DNA of 64,000 bases from Tetmemena sp. SeJ-2015 (taxonomy: Eukaryota; Ciliophora; Spirotrichea; Sporadotrichida; Oxytrichidae), in contig JAJKFJ010021942.1 of NCBI GenBank assembly GCA_027382625.1, positions 1-64,000 on the forward strand, written 5' to 3'. Each line of letters starts with the position of its first letter. Position 1 is the stretch's first letter. The translations under genes were made by a program, and so were the position numbers. Shown here one piece after another: positions 20,217 through 33,300 of the stretch. The notes beneath the pieces are model-generated. The model saw only the letters and a program-made list of their open reading frames with translations. It had not been told where the DNA came from and searched no databases.

Positions 20217-23197
20217 TCAAGTGGGTTTGTATGACTTAGGCACTCCAAACATGCCTTAGTCTATGTCCTTTTGCTGTTTCTCTTCCTTCTTTTTTAGTTT
20301 GTTCCTGATGGACCTGCAATTATTAATTCCATCATGTTTGTTCTTGAACTTACTTAGCTCTTCCAACTGCTTGGTAAGTTAATCACTCTTGCTGAGGTAC
20401 TTGTCGGACTCATTCATGAAACTCTCAATACCTCTTTGATTTTGCTTTTTGAGTATCTTCTATACTCTTTCTTGCTTCTTCTCCTTCTCACTCTTGCCCA
20501 TGATCTTGTCCATATGGAAGCGAGGCACATTGCTCCAGGACTGCATTGATCTACTATTCTCAGCGAGCACATCTTTCTCCTTCAACTTCTTCTTTTTCTT
20601 GTCAGTCCCTACTCCCTTTTACTTGAATAGCTTATCTCTTGCATGCTGCATGTTTTCTTCGTCATGCTTTTACTGAATCTCTGGATCTTCCACTCCCTCG
20701 TCATCTATCTAGTCTGCAGCATCCTTATGCTTTTCAGTTATTATTCCAGTAAACTCTATCTTCATGTCGTCCTATCTATCCTCATCCTCGCCTCCTGCTT
20801 AAGTTTCACCATCGTTTTAAGCCCCTTCAGGTTCAGCTAAGTCCTTCTCAGTCAGTTAAATTTCTGGACACACCTTAACTCCCTTATCCTTCCTCCTGTC
20901 CCTCATGTTTGATAAACGAAGTCCCATAAGTCTAATTGCCTCAATAGGCCAGGCCTAATTGAGCAGAATTATCCCATACTTTTTGAACTAATTCTAGCTG
21001 TAGAGATAGTGAGGGAAAATGTCATAGACTTTATCTTTGTCTCAAACTTGAAACGTCTTAAACTCTAGTACTAGGGTCTTCCCCATTACTTTGTTTTAGG
21101 CCCTGCTCTTACTTCCAATTCTGCTGCAAGTCTAAACATCTTCTCCTTAAATTAGTTGTATCTGTGAATTGGCTTGAAGGTGCAACTCACTCCCATACTT
21201 CTTTGAGCTACCACTCCTTCTTCCTTTTCGTGCATTACTCTCGCTATCCCCTAAAGCACTCTTTACCAAAAGAACTGAAAAGCATGCTCTGTAAAAGTCA
21301 CATAAACTTCAGTAGCTTTCTCAACTAAGTCCTTACAGGAGTAGATATTCAAACCAGAAAAGAATATGCTCGTTCACTTTACCAACTCCAGGAATCTTTC
21401 TCACTGGTAAAGTCCATCATAAACTTAAGTATCTCCACCTCATCGTTATATAAATAGGTCTTATCCGTTCGGCTTATTAAGTTCTGAGCATATCTTAGCC
21501 AGCATCTTGTTACAAGAGATTCCTGCACTAGCTGTCATTCCCATGTCTAAAAAGATCTGTTCCCTAATCTTTTGTGCAACAAATATCTTCCCAAGATCGT
21601 TATCCATGCTATTATCAACTAAGTAATCCGTTAAGTCCAAATTTGCCTCATCCAATCCAACACTTTCTAACTTTGGATCAAAGATTGAGAGGATTCTTTT
21701 GAACTAATCAGAAGCCTGCCTATACTTAGGATAATTGGGCTTGATGAACACTAAATGAGGGCACAATTTTCTCCCTATAAATCCAGGCATTGCACTTTTA
21801 ACTCCGTACTTTCTAGCTATATAATTTGTAGTAGTAATCATAGTATTATCACCAACTGCCACTGGTTTCTTCTTCAAACTTGGGTTATCTCTGATCTTCA
21901 ACGGCTGCATAGAACATATCCATATCAATATGCATCCAAGTCCTTCTCACCTCTCTCTCCCTCATCATTTGCTCTACTAATGTTTTTACTGTTTCCTTTG
22001 TTTTAAGCCATAACTCTTTGTTGGCCTTGAAATTTCTGAGCTTGTAGAGGTATCTTCTTACTTTCTGCTCTACTTGTCTGTGTTTCTGTTCTTGAGTCTT
22101 GAAAAACTCACTCTTACAGGAAGACTCCATAATAACTCTCTTTACTTCTTCTTAGTCTACACTATCCATACCAGCTTTCTTGCCTATATCAGTCGCATAA
22201 TTTCTTTGATTCACCAGTTCTTCTGAAAGATGATGAGATCCTTATAGTTGATTATGATTTACGTTGTGAGTAGCTTTGACCTTATTAATGTTGGCTACTG
22301 ACTGCTAATTAGAATAGTCATTGAAGTCAATTACTTTGCCGTCCCTAATGATCTTAGTATTGTTGAAGTCTAGTGGTATCTAGCCACTAACTGTAGTGAT
22401 CATTTTCATCTGCTGCCCATTAGCTCCAGTGATGATAATTTCATCAGGAGTAGCATCCTCGATTTCCTCCTCTGGTATTTATATCTTTTTTTTCTTAAAC
22501 TTAGGTGCTTTTGGGTCTTTTTCTTTGGTCTTAGTAGATTTTTTATCTGGATCTTGCTACTAATCAGCTTCTGTTTCTTATTCACTTTCACTGCCAGAAT
22601 TAGCTGTGTTATCAGGCTATGGAAGTTCATTAGATCCCTCTCCAGCAGCTAATAGGTTTGCACTTTTCTTAGAAGTAACTTGAAAACTAAATATAGACTT
22701 TTTAGCTTCACGACGAGCTGCAGCATCCATTTTGTCATCTAATCTAAGATCACTCTCGTCTTCAGAAGAACTACTAGAACTAGACTAACTGCTGCTAGAA
22801 AGAGAACTACTGCTACTTTTGCTTCTTTTCGATTTTTGAGAATTGTTTGATTACGATGAGCTTATGGAGTAGAGTGACTTGGTATCTTCTTCCTCTGCTT
22901 AATCTCTATGCTCAGAGTCTTGACTTGTTTTAATCGTACCTTTTAGTTTTTTGAGAAGTTGCTCACTGATTGTAGTGAATTCCTTCAGATTTGAGTCAAC
23001 TTCCCTCACTTATTATATCTAGTCTGCATTTAATTTGTAGAAAAAGCATTATTCATGAACTGATCAGTGGTTATGAGTCCATCAATTGATAACTAGCTCA
23101 TAACCCCCTCATTCTTGGCATAAGAGTGATTATCATCTCCAAAAATACTCAAAATATCTTACTCATTTAATTAATCAAATCCTTCATCCTCTTCCAT
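20217..23197 (-). CDS. POLK: DNA polymerase kappa (Y family)
   Basis: Translesion DNA polymerase. ATG at 23195-23197 opens an acidic, Ser-rich N-terminal extension of about 330 residues. The catalytic core then reads HIDMDMFYAAVE (metal-binding Asp), TTNYIARKYGVKSAMPGFI, GLDEANLDLTDYL (the second catalytic Asp-Glu), SAGISCNKMLAKICSELNKP, then VRKIPGVGKVNEHIL (helix-hairpin-helix). The little-finger domain ends AIRLMGLRLSN. A basic tail continues to FGVPKSYKPT and TGA 20217-20219. Frame changes near 23010 and 21440-21360 mark IESs or introns. No UBZ finger is seen in the tail, unlike the animal protein. The MGLRLSN part could be mistaken for the start of a separate gene, but it is the end of the little finger. 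Confidence 0.88.
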
Positions 23198-23349
23198 CGC
23201 AATTCCAATACTAAATAAATATATTATAAAAGTTAAATTTTAGAAGCTATATATTGCTGATTGTTTATTTAATTGGTGAATAGAGCGAGTTAGAGGAGGA
23301 AGTAACACTCAATTGAAAGAGTTAATAATTAATACAAACACTCAAAGAC

Positions 23350-25855
23350 ATGTCTAAATAAGCTAATACAACTTATATACTCATATTCAATGAATTAATT
23401 GTTGTAAGTAATCAAAGAAGGCTGATGACGAGAGTCATGAACAGGAAATGCAGGCATAGACTTCAATTGCACCAACAAGCAGACTCATTGTGAAGAATGT
23501 GCCCAAGCACTTGGATGAGTAAAGACTACGCCTCCATTTTCAAGGCAAAGGAGGAGTGGTGACTGATGCTAAGATCATGAGGAAGGGCAACAAGTCGCGT
23601 CTGTTTGCATTCGTGGGCTTCAAGAGCGAGGACGACGCAGCCGCAGCAAAGAAGTTCTTCAATAACTCTTTCATTGATACTAGTAGAGTTCAAGTTGACT
23701 ATGCTTTGCCTCAAAATGACCCCCAATTGTCAAGACCTTGGTCTAAGTATTCTAAAGGCAGTTCAGCGTTCACTTTGAAGAATGGAAAGGATGAGAAGAC
23801 TGGCAAGCCTAAGATGACAGAAGAAGAAAAGGAGCAGCAGCAATAGGAAATCGAAAAGAAGAAGGAAAAGTTCAGGGAATTCTTGAAGGTAATGGGCAAA
23901 ACTAAGGAGAATAAACAGTCTTGGAATGATAGTTTTACAGCCTTCATGGCTGATGATGGCTCTGGGTTGTAGCATACCTCAAATGAAGCTAAGAGAAAGC
24001 AGAAGCTGAAGGAGAAAGAACAGAAGTAAAAAACCAAAGATGAGAAAGAGAAATAGCCAGATGAAGAAAAGAAGGGAGAGAATGAGGAGGAAAAGAAGGA
24101 GGAAGATGATAAGGGCATTGACGAGCAGAGACTGTACATAATGAATCTAGCTTTCACTATCACCCATGATGAGTTGAGGGAGAAGTTTGGCAAGTATGGA
24201 GAAATTCAGGATGTGGAAATACCTTGCAGAAAAGGAGGACAAGCCTTTGGGTTTGCTTATTTGAGATTTGAAACTGTGGAGGCAGCAGTCTCTGCTTATG
24301 CTGAGCTTGACAAGACTTACTTTATATTTGATATAGTGAATCTTTTACTAAACCTTATAAGTTTGAAGTGAATAAGTTGTAATATGATTAGAATATATCA
24401 AGGAAGAAAGTTGCATATTCTTCCTGCCTAAAAGAAGCCACCCAAGGAGTAGGTTGATTTAGTTGATACTAATTAGGAGAAGCCTTAAGTTGAAGGAGAG
24501 GAGGATGTTGCGAAATAGTAGATTGAACAACAACCAGAATAAGAAAATACTACAAGAATAAAGGAGAAGAAGTCTACTTTTAAGGAAGAGAGGGAGAAGC
24601 AGATTAAGGAAAACTTCGATAACGAAACCAACTGGAATTATCTGTTCATGAATCAAGATGCAGTGGCTACTTCAATGGCTCAGAGACTTAATATCAGCAA
24701 AGGCAGCTTACTTGATAGAGATCAAAAGAATCTTGCTGTCAGAATAGCCAAGGCAGAGACCATAATCATCAACTAAACAAAGGACTGGATGAAGGAGAAT
24801 GGCATTGACTTGGACAAACTAGAGAGAACAGAGAGACTTAATTGCAAGAGATCCCACACAGTCATTATCATTAAGAATATTCCCTACAACACCAAGGAAA
24901 GTGAGATTAAGGAAGTGTTTGAGAGATATGGAGTGCTTACTCGCATCCTGATAGGTCCTTTCAATACTCTTGCCATCGTAGAATATGAGAATGAGAAGCA
25001 AGCAAAAGCAGCAATGAAGAATCTTCAGAATCATAAGATAAACTACCTCATGCCTATCTATTTGGAGTATGCCCCTGTTATCATTTCTAAGAGTGAAGCT
25101 CTTCTCAAGGAGATTAAAAAGCAACAGTAAGTTGAGCAAGAAGAATAAAAGAATGAAGAAGGTGAGAAGAAGGGTGAAAATACTCTCTTCGTCAAAAACC
25201 TGAATTTCAACACCTCAGAAGAACAACTTGAGCAGGTATTTAAGGAAGCTAGGGTGGGCAAAGTTCTCTCGTGCAAAATTGTTAAAAACTCTCAGAATTA
25301 ATTGTCCAGAGGATACGGGTTCGTTGAGTTAGAGAACAAAGAAAATGCTGAGAAGGCAATTAAGAAGCTTTAAAACTTTGTACTTGATGAACATGCTCTT
25401 AAACTTAGCATTGCCAATAAAGATGTCACCACTTCTAAGAAATAAGAAGTCCTAGGCAAGAGAAAGGAGAAGTCAGAGCTAGCTAAGGTAGAGATTCAAG
25501 ATGGACTACAGTCCAATAAGCTAACAGTCAAGAATTTAGCATTTGAAGCTACAGATAGTGATATCAGAGAGCTCTTCAAATAATATGGAGCTGTCAAAAA
25601 GGTCAGACTTCCCAAAAAGACTAACTCTAAGAGTCATAGAGGAAAATTAATAACTAATTTTGTTATTAAGGATTTGGATTCGTGGAGTTCGTTTCAAATG
25701 AAGAAGCTAAATAGGCGTTCCAAACCCTCCAACACACTCATCTGTATGGAAGAAAGATAATCATAGAGTGGGCTAAGCCTGATCAAGATATGGGTGGCAA
25801 CTATGATAATGTTTAAGCAGACACCAACAAAAACAAAAGACAGAAAACTAAGTGA
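23350..25855 (+). CDS. MRD1: MRD1/RBM19-like protein, multiple RRMs
   Basis: A nucleolar factor for 35S pre-rRNA processing in the small-subunit processome. RRM1 reads SRLIVKNVPKHLDE with FAFVGF. RRM2 is QRLYIMNLAF with AFGFAYLRF. A later RRM has TVIIIKNIPYNTKE, the next NTLFVKNLNFNTSE with GYGFVEL, and the last KLTVKNLAFEATD with GFGFVEFVS. Acidic K/E linkers lie between. It ends DTNKNKRQKTK at TGA 25853-25855. The order and the long linker after RRM1 match MRD1 and RBM19. An IES with pointer ATAT interrupts RRM2 (about 24322-24405), and one with pointer GGA interrupts the last RRM. The start is uncertain: ATG 23350 needs an IES or intron to join, or an internal ATG (MQAQTSIAPTS) is used. 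Confidence 0.85.
25644..25672. other. 29-bp IES with pointer GGA in the last RRM of MRD1
   Basis: GGA at 25641-25643 and 25670-25672. Excision joins SKSHRG to FGFVEFVSNEEA, rebuilding the RNP1 motif of the RRM. The removed bases are almost all A and T. Confidence 0.82.
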
Positions 25856-26004
25856 AACCTAAGAATAGTTTGCTCTACTCTCGTTATTGAGTGGATTTAA
25901 TTAAAACAATGCACAGTTTACTATTAGATATCTAGTAGATAGCTTTGATAATTTACTCTAGGGATTGCAATAAATTAAAATAAGAATATTTGAAAACAGC
26001 TGCA

Positions 26005-27028
26005 ATGGCAGAAGAACAGTAGCAAGAAAAGAAGACTAAGCCTCTCACTTTCGCAGGTACTCACTTATTCTCAGCAATTAAATTGATCTCATAATGACTT
26101 TAACAGGATTGACTGCTCTGGCAATGGCTCTCGACTCTAAGCAAGCCAGGACTTCTTTTGGAAAGCTTCCCCTTTCTGATGAGAGGTCTATGCCTGTTTT
26201 CGGTTTCCCATAGGCTAAGAGAGACGACTAGGAGAAGATCTTCATGGGCGAACTCACAAAGACTAGCAACGCAGGAAAGTAATCTCCAGGTCCTATCTAT
26301 CAATATCAAGACGAAGTAAAGTACTAAAAGGTAAATTACTTGTAATCTAAATCTAAAAGCCACCTGGATGGGGATTCGGTACTGCAGAGAGACACGGAGT
26401 TGACAAGCCTAAATACGATTTCTATGAAAATGCTGCCTTCTTAGATGACCCACTTACAGCTGACGCTTCTAGAAAACCCAGATGCACCGCTCCTAAAATT
26501 GGAACTGAACCAAGAGTAAGATAAAAGTTTTCATTAAGTTAATACTTAGATGCAACTATAAAACTATGCAAATTATTATGAAATCTATTAATGATAAATG
26601 TTTTGGAGACAACACCAGGTCCTCAGTATCTACCTAAGGATAGGCCTGAGTTTGTGAAAGCCCCCCATTTTACCTTTGGGTTCCGCAGAGGAGGAACTGG
26701 AGCATTGAAGAACTAAACTTCCACTCCAGGTTCAGTTGGGCCCGGAAGGTATGTGCCTGAAGCCTCAGCCAATCCTTCAAATAAGCAAGACTTCCCTCGC
26801 TGGACGCTTCCAAAGGCAGGTCGTCCTGCCAATGAAACAAGAAGAGTGGATAAAAACTAGACTTATGACACCAGGTCAGCATTCGGCAGATAACCTCACT
26901 CTAAGAACAAATCCTCTTCAGTGTGCCATTTTGGAACCAGCGGAAGAGAAAATATGTCCAAGGTTGGAACTTTCAAGGACATGATGCAAGGTTCAGCTTC
27001 AGTAAAGCTCTACCATCCTAAATTCTGA
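26005..27028 (+). CDS. SHIPPO/ODF3-like ciliary protein
   Basis: ATG 26005 opens MAEEQQQEKKTKPLTFAG. The protein carries spaced Pro-Gly-Pro repeats typical of the SHIPPO/ODF3 (CIMAP) family: SPGPIYQYQ, TPGPQYLPKDRP, and GPGRYVPEAS. The last block is HFGTSGRENMSK and it ends KLYHPKF at TGA 27026-27028. Three GT-AG introns are seen, after FAG (26057-26105), after VKYQK (about 26331-26359) and after GTEPR (26516-26604); each removal keeps the frame. No IES is needed, unlike most neighbours. Proteins of this family lie on or inside axonemal microtubules, which suits a ciliate. Confidence 0.85.
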
Positions 27029-27267
27029 TTTTCACTCGCAGCCTGATTAAGAACTTATTAGCTAAAATATTCATTAAATGGCCTTGTATTCATGAAACAA
27101 ACAGTGAAGCTTTAGTGCGAAAGATAACTGTTGAATTTTATAATTGATAGTTTCGAATTATTAAGTTAAATTATCACTAAACTAATAAACATATCTAAAT
27201 ATATTCAAAGTTGATCCTCTATTAAGTTAAGATCAACTATCTAAAGGTCGTATTCCAAATCATAGTT

Positions 27268-29284
27268 TCAAATGGCCATCTTAAACTTGGCGCATCAGTT
27301 AGATGGGCATTCGAAGTGCTGTCTTCTATAGAACAGCATTAAATTTTGGCAGTAGTGAATAAAGCAGGCGATGACCACACAGAAATGGAATAGCTGATGA
27401 CTATGTCCGCAGATATCAAAGGTTCCAGGTTTACATCTCTCTGGTACTCTTGACATATAAATGATGGCTCCGAGAGCATAAATTAGCGCACCAGCCATGT
27501 AAGAATATGCAAAGTCATCCACCATCTATCCATCTTTGAAGAAGAAATGCACATAGAGTAGAGGAGCACTAATTAGAGAACCCAAGGAGCAAGAATACTG
27601 AACCTCTTAGCCACTTGAAGCTTGGAAGGCTGAATATTGGTAGAAGAGTGATCACAAACACAGCTGCACTGACAGTTGTTACTTGAATTATGAAAAATTG
27701 CTTTATTTCTAGAAATGGCGTTACAAATAAATCTGGCAAGCTTACATTGTACTTCACTACACGCATAGACATATTCAATAGCTGGGATTGTGCTTCCAAA
27801 TATCAATATGGTGATTCCAGCATAGTCAAGTTTGGCAAGGAAAGAAGAGGCGTACTCAGAGTAAACAAAGAACAAGTGAAAAATTGCAGAGAAGCCAAGG
27901 CAAAGAGCTGCAGATATCATATGAACAAGTAGAGGCCATTTGGACACGTAATTCAGGTAAGATTAGACATCTTCTATGGGTTTGATAGCTTGAATCATCT
28001 CTAGCCACTCCATCTAATCTATTCTATTGATGGAAGTTTCAAAGAATTCTCCCATTCTCTCTTGAAAGTCTTCCATGACATTATGAAGATAGTTTAACTA
28101 TGAGTTAGTTTAAAATGAGAAAGGTATCTTACTCTTGTAATTGTAAAGTTCTTGAATATCTCTTATTCCTGCTCTAGAGTCTGTCCTGCCATCTAATTTA
28201 GCATGAGTTGCTGGACATCGCTAATTTTCTTCCTTAGCTAGTCAGGATAATGAAGGACGTGGTCTCTCCACTGATAGAAAGACTACTCTGCTTCCATTTC
28301 TTTCTCATGAAGATAGTGTTTGAAATTTTAAAACTCCGTCACATAAGAAAAGGCAAGACCTTCTATTCTGTGAACAGCGTTCTGCATTTTCTCAGGCCAT
28401 TAAAAAAGAAATTAACTCTTGCTAGATGAGGTTTTAAATATTTCATCCAACTTATGGTGATCTAGATTAGCAAGGCACCCCTCAATAGTTTGGTTAGCTT
28501 TATAGTTGTGAATAAATCCAAATTTATAGAGAATAATAAATATCTTATTCAAAAAATATGTGCAACTTTATATCAGAATGAATTTAAATCTATATGGACC
28601 CGGTAAACTAAATTTACCAATGATGCAATACATTTTAAATAAGATTGCAATATTATTTGCGCTTCCAATTGATTCTTTGCTATAATGAAGCTTCCATTCA
28701 AAATATCACTAGATGAAAGGCTGTGAAATAAGCAGATCTCATTTTCAAGATGATTTAATTCTTAGTCAAAGAAATTTGAAATATGAGTTAAATTAAAGTT
28801 TTAAATAGATATGCTGGTTTTCTTATTGTGTCTTGTGGATTCCATCCTTCCAGTGCATCTCTCCAATTTCTTAATAGCTATTAAGAGTGTAGAGTGCATT
28901 GTAGAAAAGGAATGCAAACAAAAACATCCCAAGTAGATGACTCCAAACGTTAACTGATTCATTGTGAAACTAGAAAAGAGATTTGAAGATAGTCCAAAAC
29001 TTATTATGGTAACCGATTCGGTAACCTCTCTGAATGTATTCATTTTCAACCAAATGAGTTGGTGCTTGAGATGAAACACCAACGAATGCGTCTATGATGA
29101 CTTTGCAAGTGTCTTCATACTTTTGCTTGAGGTACTTTTTTCTATTCATGCATTTTTTCTGGCTCTGTCTTTTCTTCTTCTGGCATTTAAAGTGCCTTCT
29201 GTCCTTAGTTTATAGAGGTAAGGCCATTTGCTAGTTATCTTATGTAATAGTTTGAGATGATGACTTCATTTGAGGTGGATCCAT
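27268..29284 (-). CDS. PAQR family seven-transmembrane receptor
   Basis: Start taken at ATG 29282-29284 (MDPPQMKSSS). The N-terminal basic region leads to the PAQR signature YIQRGYRIGYHNKF, then FQFHNESVNVWSHLLG and a first helix. A charged insert (about 28500-28110) with a GT-AG intron follows, then WPLLVHMISAALCLGFS, FHLFFVYSEYASSFLAKLD, YAGITILIFGSTIPAIEY, and near the end CGHSHQLFHFCVVIACF. It stops at TGA 27268-27270. The HNE..N..H, S/D and H..H positions are the conserved metal site of adiponectin/progestin receptor relatives. The 28540-28800 part needs at least one IES or intron. The 5' coding segment is present twice (see the repeat entries). Confidence 0.82.
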
Positions 29285-29286
29285 CG
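28631..29286. repeat. 656-bp direct repeat, copy A (PAQR 5' MDS)
   Basis: Copy A is almost identical to 29464-30119, offset by exactly 833 bp. It carries the PAQR start codon and the signature up to the first transmembrane helix, plus AT-rich downstream sequence. Only about a dozen mismatches are seen, most of them in the non-coding end. Confidence 0.9.
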
Positions 29287-29463
29287 AAAATTTAAAAGAA
29301 GTAGAGATTTTACCTGTGAGTTATCTGAACTTTGGTCCCAAAAACGACTCATCAAGGCGTTAACCATCTGAACATCAGGATTCAAATCAAAGTCTACAGA
29401 TTAATTTATTTCAAATATCTCTTACCTCCGATTCTACATTCGTATTCATCTCATAATATAATC

Positions 29464-30119
29464 CATTTTAAATAAGATTGTAGTATAATTTGCGCTTCCA
29501 ATAGATTCATTGCTATAATGAAGCTTCCATTCAAAATATCACTAGATGAAAGGCTGTGAAATAAGCAGATCTCATTTTCAAGATGATTTAATTCTTAGTC
29601 AAAGAAATTTGAAATATGAGTTAAATTAAAGTTTTAAATAGATATGCTGGTTTTCTTATTGTGTCTTGTGGATTCCATCCTTCCAGTGCATCTCTCCAAT
29701 TTCTTAATAGCTATTAAGAGTGTAGAGTGCATTGTAGAAAAGGAATGCAAACAAAAACATCCCAAGTAGATGACTCCAAACGTTAACTGATTCATTGTGA
29801 AACTAGAAAAGAGATTTGAAGATAGTCCAAAACTTATTATGGTAACCGATTCGGTAACCTCTCTGAATGTATTCATTTTCAACCAAATGAGTTGGTGCTT
29901 GAGATGAAACACCAACGAATGCGTCTATGATGACTTTGCAAGTGTCTTCGTACTTTTGCTTGAGGTACTTTTTTCTATTCATGCATTTTTTCTGGCTCTG
30001 TCTTTTCTTCTTCTGGCATTTAAAGTGCCTTCTGTCCTTAGTTTATAGAGGTAAGGCCATTTGCTAGTTGTCTTATGTAATAGTTTGAGTTGATGACTTC
30101 ATTTGAGGTGGATCCATCG
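29464..30119 (-). pseudogene. Direct repeat copy B: second PAQR 5' segment, rest missing
   Basis: The coding part (about 30117-29690) encodes the same N-terminal region as copy A, including YIQRGYRIGYHNKF. No second copy of the remaining PAQR domain follows. Both copies begin at the same base next to ATGGATCC and have different upstream sequence. The 177 bp between the copies contains another short coding-like patch (DFDLNPDVQMVNALMSRFW). This may be a partial germline duplication, an alternative 5' MDS, or the remnant of a second gene. Confidence 0.6.
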
Positions 30120-30305
30120 TTATATTTAATTTAAAAGTTTCACTTGCCAGTTAGTAGCTATTTATTAATCACTGCTAAATATTATTATTTACAAAACTTA
30201 CCTGCATGATGATATAAGCCATTAATTTTGGCTCCTTAATTTCCTTTATTCTATGAACCTCAAATGTAGTTGATTATATTTTAAGTTATAGTTGAAATCA
30301 AATAA

Positions 30306-33300
30306 ATGAAACAACAAGTACAGCAGAGTCTCATCAATGGAGTGGGAAAGCACTCAAACTAGAAGCCAACAATATAATTGAATGGGTCTTACTCACAAGC
30401 AGCTCCCTTGAATTCTAAGTACCTGAATTCGAGACAGCAGTTGCTGCACACATCTGATAATCAAAACTATTCCTCGTAAAAGCATACTGCCTTAAACTTG
30501 GGCAGCAGTGGGCTCTCTGGCAACTAGAGTGGAGAACTGGTGATAAGTGCCAAGGTCTTCTCTACTGGAGGTCATATACTCAAGTCAGGCAATTTAAACT
30601 CAACTCGCTACAATAATCATGCAAATTTACTTAACAGCTCTCTTCCCTAGACTAATTCAAAAAAGGATCTTGCTTCTTAATCCCTTCATCACTCTTAGAA
30701 ATAACTCTTACCTCAATAAAGACAGATCATCCATTAAATGGAAGAGATGCAAGCCAATTTAAAATAGACTAGAAATTAGAATGGCAGCAATAAGCCATCT
30801 CAATCTAATAGCTCCACCTCTAAAAATCAAGGCAACGCATAATCAAAGCAAGCTAATGCAATATAAAACTCAAATTAAATCTCAAATGCAAGACCATTTG
30901 AGCTCTAAGTCAATGAAATTATGTTCATAATTTATTTAAATGAGGAATATCAACTCAAACGAAATTCAGGGAATCAAATCATTCAGTAAACTCCTAGCAT
31001 TGATAGCTAGATGACAAGCAGTCACATAAATATTTAGCCCCCTTCAACCAGCTCTAGCCAGTGTAATATGACAAGCTCTTTAGTACAAGGTGCAGCCTCA
31101 AGTTTCAACAACACCAATAATCTGCTGCTTCTAACAGTGACTGAGCTTAAATAACAAATTAAAGATATCAAGTCTCAAATGTTATAAGAGGTGGAAGAAC
31201 TAAAATATAAAGTAGTCAATCTCGAATAAAGTAATAAATCACTCAAAGAAATATAAGAACAGATCCTCCAACAGTTAAGCTTGAATCAGATTATTAAAGT
31301 AGATCAAAGAATGAGAAAAGAATCCTCCTAGCCAAAAAGCTTTGAAAATATAGACGATGAATACAAGTCTAAAAAAAGAGAAATCAAACAGTAAGTCTAA
31401 CCATTAATAGCTTAATTGATTTTAGGTTTATGATGAATCCTGACCTGCCTCCAACCCTTTAACTTTCACTCAAAAATTTAGCATAAAGTATTCCAGAGGG
31501 AGTTTAAGTTAAACTAAATTCAGAAAGTAGCTTACAGCAAAGAAGTAGTATTGATAACTAAACACAGTAGACGCAACATAACAATACTTAATATAAAGCT
31601 CACATAGATTTGAAGTAGTTATCAGTCCAGTAGCATTCAAAAAGAGAATCGATCCCAAATCAAAAGCAGAATAACACTTCTAACTCGAATATCAAGCGGC
31701 CAAACACATCACTTAAAGAGCAACCAAAGGTAAATAAAAAGGCTATAATAGTTAACTCTCCTATAAAGAGGTTTTTCGAGGAAACTGAGTTTGAAAGCAC
31801 AATCTAAGCAGGCATGACAAACAAAAGTACCACTCCTATAGAATCTCCTTCCAAAAATCTGCCGACTAAACCAAACTAAAACTCTTACTACATATAGCAG
31901 CAGCACGCTAACTTAATTAAGGCTAATTAGATATTTGGGTACAATGATTAAATTATCCCTGAAAAGTTTTTAAATGGAGGGGGAAATTCTCAAGTTTAGA
32001 GTCATTTATAAAAACATACTGCTCAAAGTTTAAAAGCATCTTAAATAAAGGATCAAATTTTGAAGTCTATCACTCCAACATCCCAAAATAGAAAGAGTAT
32101 GAGTGGAATTGCTGCAGCAGTTGCCAAAAATTTGAATAAAATACCAAAAGCCTTAAATATAAGCTAGTCTATAGAAGACGATGCAAAAAAGGCTAAGCTT
32201 CTTGAACAAGCAGCGCTCGTTGAAAGTCCAAAATTTCTAAACTTTTTAAATACCAATACTGCTAGAAAATAAATGGATGAGGTTATTCAGTCTAGGTAAA
32301 GCATCAGAACTTCTATAGAAGCTCAGAAGAGTTAAAATGTTCCTTCAAGCACTAATGTATTCTTTCAACCAAAAGTTTTATTCGAATAGTCGAAAAGCAT
32401 TTATCTTAAATTTATATTGTAGAAGACTCTCATCCCACAACCGAAAGAGGATTCAAGCCTGAGATAAACGATAAACATATCCTTTCTCACTAGAAATATG
32501 AAAGAGATTCAGTTATCATTGTAGGCAGGTAGCATTAGCCTCATTAAACTCCCCTGCTAAAAAGTTACCTAAACAACAAGCCCATTAGCAATCACGTTTA
32601 AAATGAGTCTAATGATTTTGGAGATGACTCAATAGAAAGTGATGACTGTGATGAAAAAAGGTCTTATACCCCTGAGCCAAGACAGCTTGACAAATTAGCA
32701 AATAAGAGTCTTTAGTCCCAATTTTTATTTAAGAGTGCTTAAAACTTGAATCACAGTATAATTGGAATTAAGGGCAATCTGAGTACTTCAATGAGTGGAA
32801 TGATTTAGGGAATTCAAAACACTTCTTAAAGTGGTGCAGGTGGAATAAACTCAGTTTATAAATCCTCTAAGATGGAACTAAGTCGCTACATTAGCAAAAA
32901 TAAGAGTAACATAGACTATTAAAATAAATATAATGTGATGGAGTTTGGAGGATACAAGGCTTTGATTGAAAATAAAGGAAGCAAATGCCAATGTACTTTA
33001 AAGAATGTTATTGAAATAGACTAGTAAAATTAAGAGACTAAAGTCTGTGGGGACTATTGTAAGCTTTTAGGAGCCAGAGAGCAAAAGAGAATTATATTAG
33101 AGTAGATTCTTAAAGAGCTAGAAAAGGTACCGACCGAGAAGAAAATTAAGAGGTATTTAGTTGATTCAAAATGGGCTAGAAAGTGGTGTGACTTTACAAA
33201 TTTCGACATGACAATATTTAGTAACTAGTTACAATCTCAATTCAAAACTTAACTTGAAGATATCCTGGAAGATATAAACATGAGTTCGTAGTAATTCACA

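Noticed and set aside
20217..20927. A separate gene starting MGLRLSNMRDRRKDK
   Set aside because: The preceding sequence gives the polymerase kappa little finger ending AIRLMGLRLSN, so this is the C-terminal part of that gene.
23556..25130. Reading TAA and TAG as stops, giving many short ORFs
   Set aside because: Conserved RRMs, the kinase and polymerase domains continue across these codons at Gln-rich positions; only TGA ends proteins consistently.
27268..29284. Bacterial hemolysin III
   Set aside because: The HNESVNVWSH and HSHQLFH motifs, the introns and the long N-terminus fit eukaryotic PAQR receptors.
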